Positions 43,599 through 54,470 of a stretch of DNA of 58,229 nucleotides are shown here, piece by piece. The notes under the pieces are model-generated. The model did not search any database. It saw nothing but the letters and a program-made list of their open reading frames with translations, and was not told where the DNA came from. Position 1 is the stretch's first letter. Each line of letters begins with the position of its first letter. The translations under genes were made by a program, and so were the position numbers. The DNA lies in NCBI GenBank assembly GCA_018398765.1, contig JAHBMJ010000051.1, positions 1-58,229 on the forward strand, in the 5' to 3' direction. This DNA comes from Chromera velia (lineage: Eukaryota > Sar > Chromeraceae).

Positions 43599-44687
43599 GG
43601 GATAGCGCATCTACACAAAAGGGGTGACCGAAAGCCAAAGAGCCAGAGAGGGGCTGGGTGCTACAGTGAAAAATAAGTGCAGATGAGTTCACGAGCTTTA
43701 GAGGGAAGAGTGGCGTGGCTTTGCTCCAACAGGCACTCCAAATGAATCCGATATTGAAGACTTGTGTGTGTGTCCTGAAATCAGATAAGATTTTGCATTC
43801 GACTGCAAAAAGAATAGTCGGGCGCGCCTGTCAAACATAGGAAAGATGAAAGCAAGACTGAAAAGGAACGATTTCATCAGCTGTTCAATCTTTCGTATTT
43901 CGCTAAGAGTGTTTCTCTGTGGAGCTTCTCTCACGATCGACATCCTGATCGAGTCTAAGCAGGGACGGTGTGACACACTTGCGCAGCCAAGCGTTGCTTT
44001 CTGCGTTACTCTCAGGAGAGGCGGGTAGAGCAATGCGTGAAAAGGAGTGAAAGGATCCAGAAAGCGATGCACTAGAGGAGAGAGATGCGCGATCTCCGCA
44101 AAGTACCGGTGCGTGAAGCTTTGGATAAAAGGAGAAGTGTAATTGAAACCTCGATGTATCGGGCTCACGGCCTTAGTAAGTGCGAAGCTGTACTCAGAAT
44201 CAATTCATGAGATAGTTCGACACTTAAAAGTTTACTAGATGTTCAAGTTAATTGGAAAATTCCCCTTCTGATTCCAATGACATACTCATTTTTATGTTAT
44301 CAAGAATCTATGTAAAAAATTTTACCTAGAGTTTTACTAGCAGTATTAAATCATATACGTTGCCAGTGAGTAAACCGACTTAAATTGACTAGTGGATCGA
44401 CTATAAACTTTTAAATGAATATGCAAGATCTTTAAAAAAAGTTTTTTCCCTTTTAAGTCTAAAATTGTTAATCGTATGATTATATAAGGCACACACCCTT
44501 ACTGTTTGTGCCGAACCTACGGAGGCGATCTCTTAAAAACAAAACGGTGACATTGTTTTAAGGTACTACTGAATCTAACACTGAATCACTTATCACTTTA
44601 AGACTCACTTATCTTCTAATATATGTAGTTATCATCATGAGCATAATTTATCTAAGCTATTGGCCCAAATACTAGCCAAAATAGGCT
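43599..44687. other. 3' flank of the alpha-kinase gene, no gene supported
   Basis: The sequence changes from mixed composition to AT-rich after about 44170. A minus-strand frame at 43698-44168 shows no domain. The 5-bp target copy of the next element lies at 44688-44692. Confidence 0.4.
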
Positions 44688-44692
44688 TTTAG

Positions 44693-44979
44693 TATGATGT
44701 GTATGCTGGTCGTGGCACGAGTGTGAGCGAGCGCCCCGTCTTTCTGCATTGACTGTAATTGAGCCGGCCCACGTGTATGTTTTTCTGGGGCCATGATTGA
44801 AGTGAGCGCACGCGTCGTTACATGTGATTTAGCCACACGAATCAACAGTCGCGTTTCTGTTGCATCAGTGTGTGAAGTCAGACTGACAGTCTGCATGACA
44901 ATAAGACAGTGGAAAGACGAACGACGATGGTCTTTCCGACTGACAGACTTTATACTGCCTACACCACATTCATGTAACA
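44693..44979 (+). repeat. 5' LTR of the non-autonomous element
   Basis: Direct repeat of 46795-47091. The first dinucleotide is TA where the 3' copy has TG. Confidence 0.88.
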
Positions 44980-45180
44980 GGTGCTAGCAGAGCCTTTGTT
45001 CTGATCAAGGGGACAAGAGAGGCGTCGTTCGTTGATTGGGCCTTCGTTCAGTCAAATAAACCTCAGCGCATATGGTTATCGGAGCATCAGCATGCAGCCT
45101 CACTGTGCAGGTGTTCGCGACCAGTTGGGAGTTAGAGATCAGTAGAGAACCCTGTGATAGAAAGAGTAGGACATAGTAAG

Positions 45181-45868
45181 ATGAAGTCACTTTTTAACAG
45201 AGCCGAGAAAGTGTTTGCGCTTGGAGAGAAGATCGAGCGTCTCTGTCAATGGCATCAGACACTTGAGAAGAGCTGTATAGACTTCGATGCGGTGATTGCG
45301 GACTCCAAGGTATGTCAATTTAATTGACCCCACCTTCCATCACAAGAACTTCATCGAGATGAAGGAGGTCAGCACACAGGATGAGGCGGCAACTTCGCAT
45401 GACACCGCAGGGAGGAAGAAGAAATGCAAGCGAGGCCGTCGTCTCTCATACGAAGCATGGTCCAATATCGAGTTCGAGAAAAACCATCAGACTGTGATGA
45501 AACAGCAAAAACAGATGATGACTTCAAGGCAGGAAGCATCAAAGAGTACAGCTGCTGTTCCAGTAGCTTCTCCATGGAGGAAAGAGGAGCTGACCGCCCA
45601 AGGAATTGTGAGAGGAGATGTGGAGAGAGACAAGAAAGATATTAAGAGCCCTCCCAAAGTACCCATTGCCCACATTAAGCAGATGGATGCAACCTGCAGG
45701 ATGCCTATCAGTCGTTTGATCACAAAGAGAGAGGTGTTGATAAAAGAAGAAATGGAAGAGGTAGAAACCATCTTCCAAGAGAGAATATCGCTCTCTCAAA
45801 TGGAGGAGACGAGGCGACCAGCAGCAGTCAACATGTCTTCACTCTTTACACAGTCAGGGAGAGCCTAA
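45181..45868 (+). CDS. Gag-like ORF of the non-autonomous LTR element
   Basis: A first frame from the ATG at 45181 encodes about 48 residues (KSLFNRAEKVFALGEK, then LCQWHQTLEKSCIDF). It overlaps a second open frame (45296-45868, about 190 residues) rich in Lys, Glu, Arg and Gln with coiled-coil character. Joining them needs a frameshift, or a very short intron with a GTATGT donor at 45311. Further open sequence near 46062-46259 (DIIKEESGFGCRK) may be a third fragment. No known domain; Gag is inferred from position. Confidence 0.45.
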
Positions 45869-46794
45869 ACAGATGAAAAGTTGAGCGAGGTGACGAAGAC
45901 ACGACGAAAGAAGTGGCGCCTTGCTTTTGCAGATATGATGGAAAGAAAGGCAAGTGTGTCAGAAGAGGAGAGAGTGTCATTGATGGGACCGGCAGAGAGG
46001 AAGGATAAGGAAGGCATACAAGAAAGAGTGCCGCTATCAGCCCTATCTGACGGGAGATGAAATGTTTTTCCAGTGGTGGTGGGATTGTCCAGGTCAATTT
46101 CTACAAGCTAAGCCGCAAAAGTATGATATAATCAAAGAAGAATCTGGCTTTGGATGTAGAAAAGTGACAAAGGAAGAAGGGGCGAGACAATGGCGTGCAT
46201 GGAGGTGTATGGAGGTGCATTGTCTCATAGTGAAATTGAGGAAGAATATGGCAGCCTGAGGGAGTGAAGAGAATGGGTAGTCTGGCCTGCAGTAGAGTCG
46301 ATTTGGTCTTGGTGATATAGAGTTAAGACCTAGCTAAGAGCTTGTGGTATGGACCCTTGTTCTGTCTATACGCCTGGGCAACCTAGTTTTGAGTCGTCGT
46401 CGACTTGAGAATGAGGGACACCACTTTGAGGGTTCTGCGACAGGGAGGGAACTAACCAGTGGTTGCAACCTGTGACGCAAGTCACCAGGAGGTTGGGAGG
46501 AGCTCGGTTCAAGTTTTCGCGAGGCTTAAACATCAGTCGCTTGCTGTTTGTGCGTTGTACGTCTGGTAGCAGACAGGGTTCCGTGATTGGGTAGAACTGG
46601 AGGATGGGGGTTCATGAAAATAAATTTTTTCAGTTCGTAAAAGGGCCCAATGAGATGTATATTTCTTTTTGTCTGATCGTTTGCTACTACAGCAGTGCGA
46701 GGAACGAGGAGAGTTTAGGAAAGTAGACCAGATTGTTTTGACTGGTGTGCATTGATTAAATGATCGGGGACAATCATTCTGAAGGAGGGACATG

Positions 46795-47091
46795 TGTGAT
46801 GTGTATGCTAGTCATAGCGCGAGCGTGAGCGAGTGCCCCGTCTTTCTGCCTTAACTGTGATTGAGCTGGCCCGCGTATATGTCTTTCCGGGACCATGATT
46901 GAAGTGAGCGCGCACATCGTTGCATGCGATTTAGCCATATGAATCAACAGTCGCGTTTCTGTTGCATCAGTGTGTGAAGTCAGACTGACAGCCTGCATGA
47001 CAGTAAGATGGTGGAAAGACGAACGATGATGGTTTTTCCGACTGACAGACTTTATACTGCCTAATACTGCCTGCACCACGTTCACGTAACA
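46795..47091 (+). repeat. 3' LTR of the non-autonomous element
   Basis: Direct repeat of 44693-44979, with a 10-bp tandem insertion near 47072-47081. Confidence 0.88.
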
Positions 47092-47096
47092 TTTAG

Positions 47097-48075
47097 AGTT
47101 CGGCAGGTCACAATATGCTTAACGACATGTAACATCATGTAAGGCGGTTTGTTAGGTTTAATGATGGATTGAAAGACGATCATAATCCATTTTTTATAAT
47201 CTTTTTTTCACTATTCATCATACAAAAAAAAATCATTTCATGTCTTACAATTGTTTCCATATTTGCATGAGCGATGATCCTTTTTGCCATACACAACAAC
47301 TCCGACCACAAATTAAGGCGGTCTCTGCCCGGCGCCGAAGGCGCGCGGGCGGCCGGCTTCAGAGACATTCAGAGACTGCCAGCGCCGCGGCGCGCTTTCT
47401 GCCAGTGCGCAAAAGTAGGCAGTCGGGTTTAGCCAGTGCTGCCGAATAAGCTGTGTCGCATTCTGCCAGTGTACGTGTCAAAGGAGGAGGGATCGCCTGA
47501 TCATTGATCTTTTCAAAAAGTTTGAGACGTCGTCGAGCTTTGATCTGCAGCCTTTTTCCGGAAGTGCCGTCTCCGTCCGCCGTCTCCATCCTTCCCCTCT
47601 CAGCTCTTGAACACCAACATCGGGTGGGACGTCGAAGCGATGCACAGCTTTCTGCGACAGTGTCATTGTTTGCAAATCTCCATAGATTCTTTGGAATTCG
47701 CTGAGCAAGCTGTTCATCTTCGGTTTGTGTTTTCGGAACAGAATGCAGTGCATACGTGTCGCTATCCGTCGATTTCGGCCTCGTGTTTCTTTCTGTTTTC
47801 TGTTTTGCCTCCGTCTATTTTGATGACGTATGCCCCTCCCTGTCAGCAACGTCTCTCGTGAAAAATGTGCGCTGCGTCTTTTTCCTTCAGGCCTAGATTG
47901 AACCGGTTACAATCATGCAGTCGCACTCACACACTTTTCAAGTTGCTTAACACATTTGGAAGACAACCTGTTCTTTCACTCTTTCTGGCTTTGCTGAAGG
48001 TTGAGTCGCGGACCTGGGGTTTTTGAAGGGTCTGTGGTTTTATTCTTTTTTGCCCTTTCCTTGCGATCCGATTGA
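47097..48075. other. Intergenic region upstream of the orphan membrane-protein gene
   Basis: Frames near 47478-47861 on both strands lack domains. A GC-rich palindrome, cggcgccgaaggcgcgcggg (about 47330-47350), resembles the 33-bp tandem unit at 51579-51822. Confidence 0.35.
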
Positions 48076-50472
48076 TTGCATCCCGCCCTTTCTTGCGCCC
48101 GCAGTCGTCGGGAGCGGGGGCTCATGGCTGTCCCGGAGGTGGCGGTCCCAGCCGAGGGCATTTCAGGGGTGCGTGGGGGTCGCAGAGAGGAGTCGAGCCT
48201 GCAAGTCCGGGGTACGTCAGCGGGTGTCCTTTGCATTGTATGGCTTCCGTGCACACATTCTGCACTGCCATTTCCGCTGGCGTGTCGAGAATCCTTCTGG
48301 CTCGAGACCACTCTCTGACCATTTAATTCCGTCTCGCGTTTACCTACCTGCAGGTCTCGAGCAGCGTCTGGGTGGGCGTGCTGGCTGCGACGCGAACGTG
48401 GGATCAGAGCTGCAGAACATGGTAAGTCGCCCCTTAATTGTCTCCGCTGGGGTCGTGCGCTCTCGCGTTGCACGCTGTGCTGCTTTCTCCTCTATGTATG
48501 CAGCTCTGCGGCGGCGACACTGTGCAAGGAGGCGAGCCGTTCAGGGAGGGTCTGAAGATCGGCATTGCCGCAGGTCGGTTTGTTCGGCAGTCTTCGAGAC
48601 TCCCAGCGTCCTTTTAGTTGCGTCTGCGATCCGATCCAAAAGATCCTCCGCATGATGCAGTTCTCACCGTATCTCTCTCGTGGTTGGTTGGTTTTGTTGG
48701 TCACTTTCCGTTTTTTTGTGTGTGTCTCTTTTTTCTCTCCCTCGCGGTCTCCGCTCCTAAATTCCCCCTGTATCCCGTACGTCGTTACTGCCTGCCTGGC
48801 TGTGTGATGCAGAGTGGGCGCTGTCAAACAAGACGAAAAACTTTCAGTTAATTCAAAATAATTCCAATTTAATTCAAATTAATTCAAATGGCTGCAGAGT
48901 GGGCGCTGTCGAATAAGACAAAGAACCAGATCGCTCACGCGTATAATGGGAACACACAATCCACCGGAAACAGAGATATACCAGACTGGGCGCAAAAGAC
49001 AGAAGACGAAGAGGCACAGACTGTCTGGGGGAAGGCGTCTTGCCGGAATGCTCCCGACTGTGTTTTGATTTCCAAAGCGAGTGCGGCAGCATGGTTGGAG
49101 GAGGATGAGAGGAAATGGGAAGAGAAGGAGAGGGAATGGGAAGAGAAGGAGAGGGAATGGGAAGAGAAGGAGAGGGAATGGGAAGAGCGGCAGAAGGAGA
49201 AGGAGAAGGAGAGGGAAGAGCGGCAGAAGGAGAGGGAAGAGCGGCAGAAGGAGAGGGAAGAGCGGCAGAAGGAGAAGGAGAAGGAGAGGGAAGAGCGGCA
49301 GAAGGAGAGGGAATTGGTGCGCTGCCCCGCTTCTCAGCCTGGTCAGTGAACGCAGCCCTTCATTCCCGAAGCTCACGGCTCTCTGCGGGCATGTTGCCTT
49401 CTCAGTAGCGTGTGCATTCATTTGCCCTCTCTTGATACTGACTGATACTGACTGACCGAAGCTCAAGACTGTTTCTCTGCGTTCGTTCGCCTTGATCAGT
49501 CGTGATGTGCCCCCGAGTTTTCTCCAGCATTAATTCCTGTGCTCTACAAGAACAGCTGGCTTAGTGGCTGTTTGTCGGGTGTCCTGCTGTGAGGAAGTGC
49601 GTGAGCAGGTGTCTGCATGCGTGGCTGACTCCCTCTGTGTTTTCTTTCTCACGTGGGCTCTCTCTCGCGTGGGCTGTGCATACCATAAGGCAGCGTGCAT
49701 GCTTTTCGTGAGAGGAGTGCGTGTGTGCCTACATCACCATCTCTTCAGATGTATACATTTGTCGTCATCATGTCTTCCGATCTATCGACTTTTTCCCACC
49801 GCCAACACAGGAAGGTGAATTTTTTCTTTCTCGTTTTTTGCGTGTTTCCGTCCTTTCCAAGACATTCCCATACGTTGCCGTGAGATCCCTGTGCCTTTTG
49901 TGCTATGGCGCAGTGCAGAGCCCCTTAAACCATTCGCCCTTGGAGGCCTTACTGTCGTCGTTTTGGCGCTGGTCGGTCTCGCAGCTTACGAGTGGGTATA
50001 CGAAGGAGAGAGGATCAAACCCCCCCTCCTCGCTTTCACATTCTTTACGCTCTGCTGCACAGGCAACCTGTGTGAGCAGTACATGTCTGGCTGGAGAAAG
50101 TGTTGCGGTTGCAAACAGCCGGAGGCAAACGTCGGAAAGCATTCGCCACCGGACGCTGAGGGAAACCGGGCGCAGCCAAAGCCCGTAGGAAAACCCCAAG
50201 AAGGAATACCTGAGGGAACAAATCAGGGCGCATCGAAAGAGGCAGGGGCAGAGAGAGCTGCAGGTGTTTTTGGTAGTCAATCTCCACATGCTGGTACAGA
50301 AAAGCTCGACTCGGAACGGTCTGGACAAAACTCTTTCAAGAAATCCGCTCTGTTATCACTGCAGCCTAGGGATAGGCTCAAACGACACTATAAGGCAGAA
50401 CTTGATTATCAATCAATTATCAATCAGAGTTGTCAAATGATTGGCTTAGTCATTGGCTTAGCTAGCCACTAA
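48076..50472 (+). CDS. Orphan coiled-coil protein with two membrane segments
   Basis: Five exons: 48076 or 48124 to 48211, 48354-48421, 48504-48573, 48898-49341 and 49862-50472. Every junction is GT-AG with the right phase, giving 426 residues from the ATG at 48124. An in-frame upstream ATG exists at 48076. Residues 76-140 are polar. Residues 144-215 are an almost pure Glu/Lys/Arg coiled coil built from WEEKERE and REERQKE heptads, which are encoded by 21-bp tandem repeats. Two hydrophobic segments follow at about 247-266 (ALGGLTVVVLALVGLAAY) and 278-295 (PLLAFTFFTLCC). A hydrophilic tail is rich in Gly, Ala and Lys. Topology suggests a membrane-anchored tether with a long cytosolic rod. I do not recognise a family. 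The final 30 residues run into AT-rich repeat-like DNA. Confidence 0.72.
48814..48926 (+). repeat. Tandem partial duplication of an exon start
   Basis: The first about 30 bases of exon 4 (from 48898: agtgggcgctgtcgaataag) are present in an upstream copy at 48814 (agtgggcgctgtcaaacaag). Both copies are preceded by tgcag. Splicing to the upstream copy keeps frame for about 30 codons and then meets TAA, so it would truncate the protein. Confidence 0.8.
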
Positions 50473-50877
50473 GCAAAAAAAAAGAAAAAATGGGTTGAAT
50501 TTCTTGGGAATTTCGTGCAACTTCATGGAATTTACCGGCCTGCAGAGTTTAAAGAGTTTTAGTGGAATTTACTGATGAATCTAATCAAGCAAATTCTTAG
50601 AGAATTTGATGATGTATTATGAACACTGTGACAATTAAGCTCCGTACTCAATGCACCCGGTCAGGCAAGGTTGCGTTGGAAAGTATAATAAAAAATGGTA
50701 AAGACAAATTACAAAGAGTCTGCGCGTCGGCTAAAGAAAAAAAAAAATAAACGATCAGAGGAGATCCTTTTTTTTCTTTAATTCTTTTTTATTTTTTTAC
50801 CTTGAATAACACTTAACGTACAACATTTAATTGTGTAATTAACCTAGCAATTAGCACATGAACAACACTTCTTAGTA
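50473..50877. other. AT-rich flank left of a DNA element
   Basis: No coding signal. Poly-A and poly-T runs and TTAATT-rich sequence run up to the target duplication at 50878. Confidence 0.4.
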
Positions 50878-51578
50878 CAACCTACTAAGGATAGCTATCG
50901 TATCGATATCGTATCGTATCGGTATCGAAGTATCGACTATCGGTTCTTTCTCGAGCCGCCGAGTATCGGTTAGTATCGGCCTGCTTAGAGCTTGTGCATG
51001 AAGGACTATAGCTGGGCTACTATGTGGTAAGGCGCGCGCCGGGCCGGGCCTCGGTGCTCGAAGACCGCGCGGGCGCGGCCGGGCTCAGTAACACGTATAT
51101 ACCGTCCCCAACCCGGCTCCATGCATGGATGAATGCGGATCGAACCGGCTCCAACGTGCGCTGAATTCAGCCTCAGCGGCCAGAACAGCCCGACTTGGCT
51201 TTAAGACAAGACTGCATGTACACTGCATCCGATCTAACAGAGCTTCATCATTTCTATTTTCTGAGCAAAACCGCTTCTGGACAACTATAGCATCATAACA
51301 GCCAGAAGGGAAAAAAACAAGGTAAGGTGTGGGCGTATTATAAACGTCAGGCGGATAGAAATTTCGTCTCCTCAGCATGCAGAGTTGGTTGACCCGTTGT
51401 TGCCCTTTTGGAGTTGGCTCACTGGCCAACGTCCAAACAACTCAAGGACAGTAGTCTAAGAATCGTCTTTCCACAGTGTTGTCTCTTCTTTTTGTGCCGT
51501 CTTGGAGCTTCAGGAGTGACCGGATCGACCAGGATGTACCCCCAAGAAGGCTTCCTATGGTTAATCCGGAGCGGCCGT

Positions 51579-51822
51579 CAAAGCCCGGGCACCGAAGGCG
51601 CCCGGCTGCCAAAGCCCGACCACGCCGAAGGCGCGGGCCTGTCAAAGCCCGACCGCGCCGAAGGCGCGGGCCTACTAAAGCCTGACCACGCCGAAGGTGC
51701 GGGCCTGTCAAAGCCCGACCGCACCAAAGGCGCGGGCCTACCAAAGCCTGACCGCGCCGAAGGCACGGCCATGCCAAAGCCCGACCGTGCCGAAGGCGCG
51801 GGCCTACCAAAGCCCGACCGTA
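51579..51822. repeat. 33-bp GC-rich tandem repeat, about 7.5 units
   Basis: Unit caaagcccgaccgcgccgaaggcgcgggcctgt with few substitutions. Each unit contains the palindrome cgcgccgaaggcgcg, able to form a hairpin. In the plus frame it reads KPDRAEGAGL repeated. Related single copies lie near 47330 and 52985. Confidence 0.88.
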
Positions 51823-52027
51823 CGTACCGCCCCAAAACCCACATACATGTGGCTTTTGCAGTTATACGTATTAATGCATACATACACAAAGGTGCAAAAG
51901 CTGTCTGAAAAACGTCCCGGTCTTCTGGCTTGTTACTGTATATCGGTCCGCTATGGTTAGCACCTATCCTTAAGCTGGCGAATTCGATCTGACCCTGACA
52001 CTGTCTGTGTACTTTTCTTTTTCCAAA

Positions 52028-52315
52028 ATGTCCAGCCTGCCTTTTGACGCTCGTTTGCGAATCGCTATGTCGGACTTCCTTGAAGATGCGGCCCTTGCGG
52101 AGTCAGTTTTAGAGTTCTTTCTGAAGACGTTGGGGATGGAATCCACAGAGCACATTGAGAAGTACTTTGAACCCCGAAAGGAATTTGAAGCTCTGAAGCT
52201 TCGACATGTTCAACAGGCCGACGAATTGAAGACTTTTTTTTTGAAGCGGCTTGCATGGAGGGGGCTGACAGAAAGCAGAACCTTAGCAAAAGGCGCCCCC
52301 GGTACAGGAGGCTGA
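52028..52315 (+). CDS. Hypothetical ORF carried in the hAT-like element
   Basis: 95 codons from the ATG at 52028. It reads SSLPFDARLRIAMSDFLED, then LAESVLEFFLKTLG and a Glu/Lys-rich helical stretch. Composition is protein-like. It could continue by splicing from the CCCCG/GTACAG site near 52302 to the Lys/Ala-rich and acidic frame around 52510-52721, but I could not verify the phase. No homology recognised. Confidence 0.4.
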   Translation: MSSLPFDARLRIAMSDFLEDAALAESVLEFFLKTLGMESTEHIEKYFEPRKEFEALKLRHVQQADELKTFFLKRLAWRGLTESRTLAKGAPGTGG

Positions 52316-54272
52316 CACGCAGTCTCAGAAACGGACTGCCCCCCCCTCTGTACGGGAAAAGAGTCCTCCTTCTGGAGCATCGCGGGGATTGATGGCCAAC
52401 TGGATGGGTCCGTTTCTTTTTTACTGGCTGACTCAATCGTTCTGCATGCATGTATGTCAAAAAACTGCATCCGCGGTCAGTGTTCTCCACTTCTCTTCAT
52501 GCACTCAAGCAAGAGGACAAAGAGCGCAAGCAAAAGAAAAAGCGAAAGCAAAAGCAAAGGCTAAGGCAAAAAACAAGGCGAAAGCAAAGGCTGCTTTGTT
52601 TGCCCGGGCGACGAGCGAATATAGTGGTAGCGAAGGAGGGGGGGCTACAGAGTCTGATGATGATGACGATGACTATCGCCCTGCTGCACGCAGAGTCCAT
52701 GGATCTAGAATTCCTAAATGAAGACTGACTAAGACTGACAGATTCAAACTGATTAAAATCAATATTTTTTTTTTTTGTTATTTTACATATTTAAGTTGAT
52801 TATAGCAGATACTATAAGAGAGTATTAAAATATTATAAAACTAGGTTAAACTAGATTAAATTAGGTCACAATATTTTTAAGCTACAATGGACTGGAGGTA
52901 TATTCCATACTAGAAAGAATTAGCTTTCTGTCACTAGAGCCTTGACGATATTGCATACTAGAAAGAATGAGCTTTCTATCGTCAAAGCCCTGGCGCCGAA
53001 GGCGCCAGGCTGCCAAAGCCCGGAGTTTGATTGACAGACCATAGGGTCATAGGAAGGCTTCTTGAGGGTACCAGGATGTTAACATGGGTGAACTGAGATT
53101 CGGAAAGGTCAGTCACGAGTGAGGTCACTGTCATTTGGTGACATCCATACTCTGCCATCGAAGCTTGCCACTTTACCATTGATGTTCAACAACTGAACAT
53201 ACCTCTGATGACCTCATCTTTTACAAAAGCTTGCCACTTGGCGACTCGCTGCTCGTTTTTCGACGTTGACCTAGCTTCCAGCAACAGTTCGGTCTTCATA
53301 CCCTGTGAATCACAAAACACACACCAGGACCATCTATCTGTTTCCCCGTGGAAACCTTTGTAGTCCAATGTGTTTGTCTTGGTCTCCTTCATGCTTTCAT
53401 TTGTGCAGAAGGAACTTTTAATACCGCAAGCAGTGCTGTTTTCGTTTTTCCGGAACTGGATTTGCCCTCCCTGGAATGACCGGTGAGTTTGTCACTTGTG
53501 CCCGCTCCGCAGAGGAAGGAGAGGGCTTCCCCAAAATCTAGAAAGCTAAGGAGTGTCTCACCATGGATGTATTCCGCCAAATTGTTGCAGCTTTGAAGTC
53601 TCAGCTGGCCATTTTTTGTATTGGTTGATTTTTATGGAGATGCACACACATACAGATAAGTATACAGACCGCTGCACAGTATCAGACCTTTGACCTCAAT
53701 TTTCTCTTCACTCCGCTCGCTGAGTATCAACCACCATGTCGCTCAAGAGAGTCCAACCTAAGCTGTTTGCTGCGTAGCTTGTTTTTTCTTTTTTCTTTGT
53801 GCTGCAAATCTATATGGTTCCTTCGTAAGTGCAGAATAGCATGTGGATGTCTGCGTTTTGCTGTAAATTTTGTATGTATTCACTTGCATTTGGGTAACTT
53901 TGAGTTTAACAGTTTGCATCTGGTATGACGTTTCCAGGAACGACGTATTGATGAAGTTATTCTCAATCTCATGATGTGTTAACTCTTTTTAAAGGGAGGG
54001 TAAGGGGGGCAAAGCCCCCCTTATACTTTGGCCTTCTGAACGTTTTGGAGCCCATTTTCTAAGTAAAGTTGACTCTTTAAAAACATAAGATTTTTACAAA
54101 AAGTTGACAGTTTTACGAATGATACCGTTTGCACTAGGTTTTAGCCTCGTACGCTAAAAATTTTATGTCAGTATCGAAATGATCGATGATACCCCCTTTT
54201 TTCGGAACCTTAAATTCCAATACGATACCGATTCGATACCGATACGATACGATAGCTATCCCTATAACCTAC

Positions 54273-54470
54273 TAGAGTGCAACATGTGAATATATTTGAA
54301 CATCGCGAGCTGTCTTCTGCGTCTTCTGCGAGCTGTCTTCTGTCTTCTGCGAGCTGCGCTCTCAGAGTGAATTGGAACGAAAGCTTCCCGAGAAGAAAAG
54401 GTGAAGAGACAGCAAAGTTTTGGGCATACGTACAACAGTCAAAAATCCTTAGCCGTCTCACTTTTTCTTT
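54273..54470. other. Short spacer with tandem CTGTCTTCTGCGAG repeats
   Basis: About four degenerate copies of a 14- to 20-base unit (gcgagctgtcttctg, 54305-54357) lie just upstream of ORF1. They may be the 5' UTR of the non-LTR element that follows. Confidence 0.45.

Larger units (their letters stand above)
44693..47091 (+). mobile_element. Non-autonomous LTR retrotransposon, 2.4 kb
   Basis: LTRs at 44693-44979 and 46795-47091 start TG (TA in the mutated 5' copy) and end CA. They are flanked by a perfect 5-bp target duplication TTTAG (44688-44692 and 47092-47096). The 3' copy has a 10-bp insertion (CTAATACTGC). The copies differ at roughly 33 sites, nearly all transitions. GGTGCTAGCAGAGCC after the 5' LTR is a candidate primer site, and GAAGGAGGGA before the 3' LTR a polypurine tract. 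There is no protease, RT or integrase in the 1.8-kb interior, only a Gag-like ORF, so mobilisation must have depended on another element. Confidence 0.9.
50886..54264. mobile_element. Large hAT-like element, 3.4 kb
   Basis: The termini TAAGGATAGCTATCGTATCG (left) and its near complement ending GCTATCCCTA (right) form inverted repeats extended by many TATCG units. They are flanked by CAACCTAC (50878-50885) and TAACCTAC (54265-54272), an 8-bp duplication with one transition. The interior holds a 33-bp GC-rich tandem array, an ORF at 52028-52315, a Lys/Ala-rich reading frame near 52510-52721, and an inverted pair around 51529-51600 and 52985-53075. No transposase motif was recognised, so it is probably non-autonomous and carries captured DNA. 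Confidence 0.72.

Noticed and set aside
51408-51908. KPDRAEGAGL repeat protein
   Set aside because: Read from a 33-bp tandem array inside a DNA element. No start context or flanking coding signal; all frames through the array are open.
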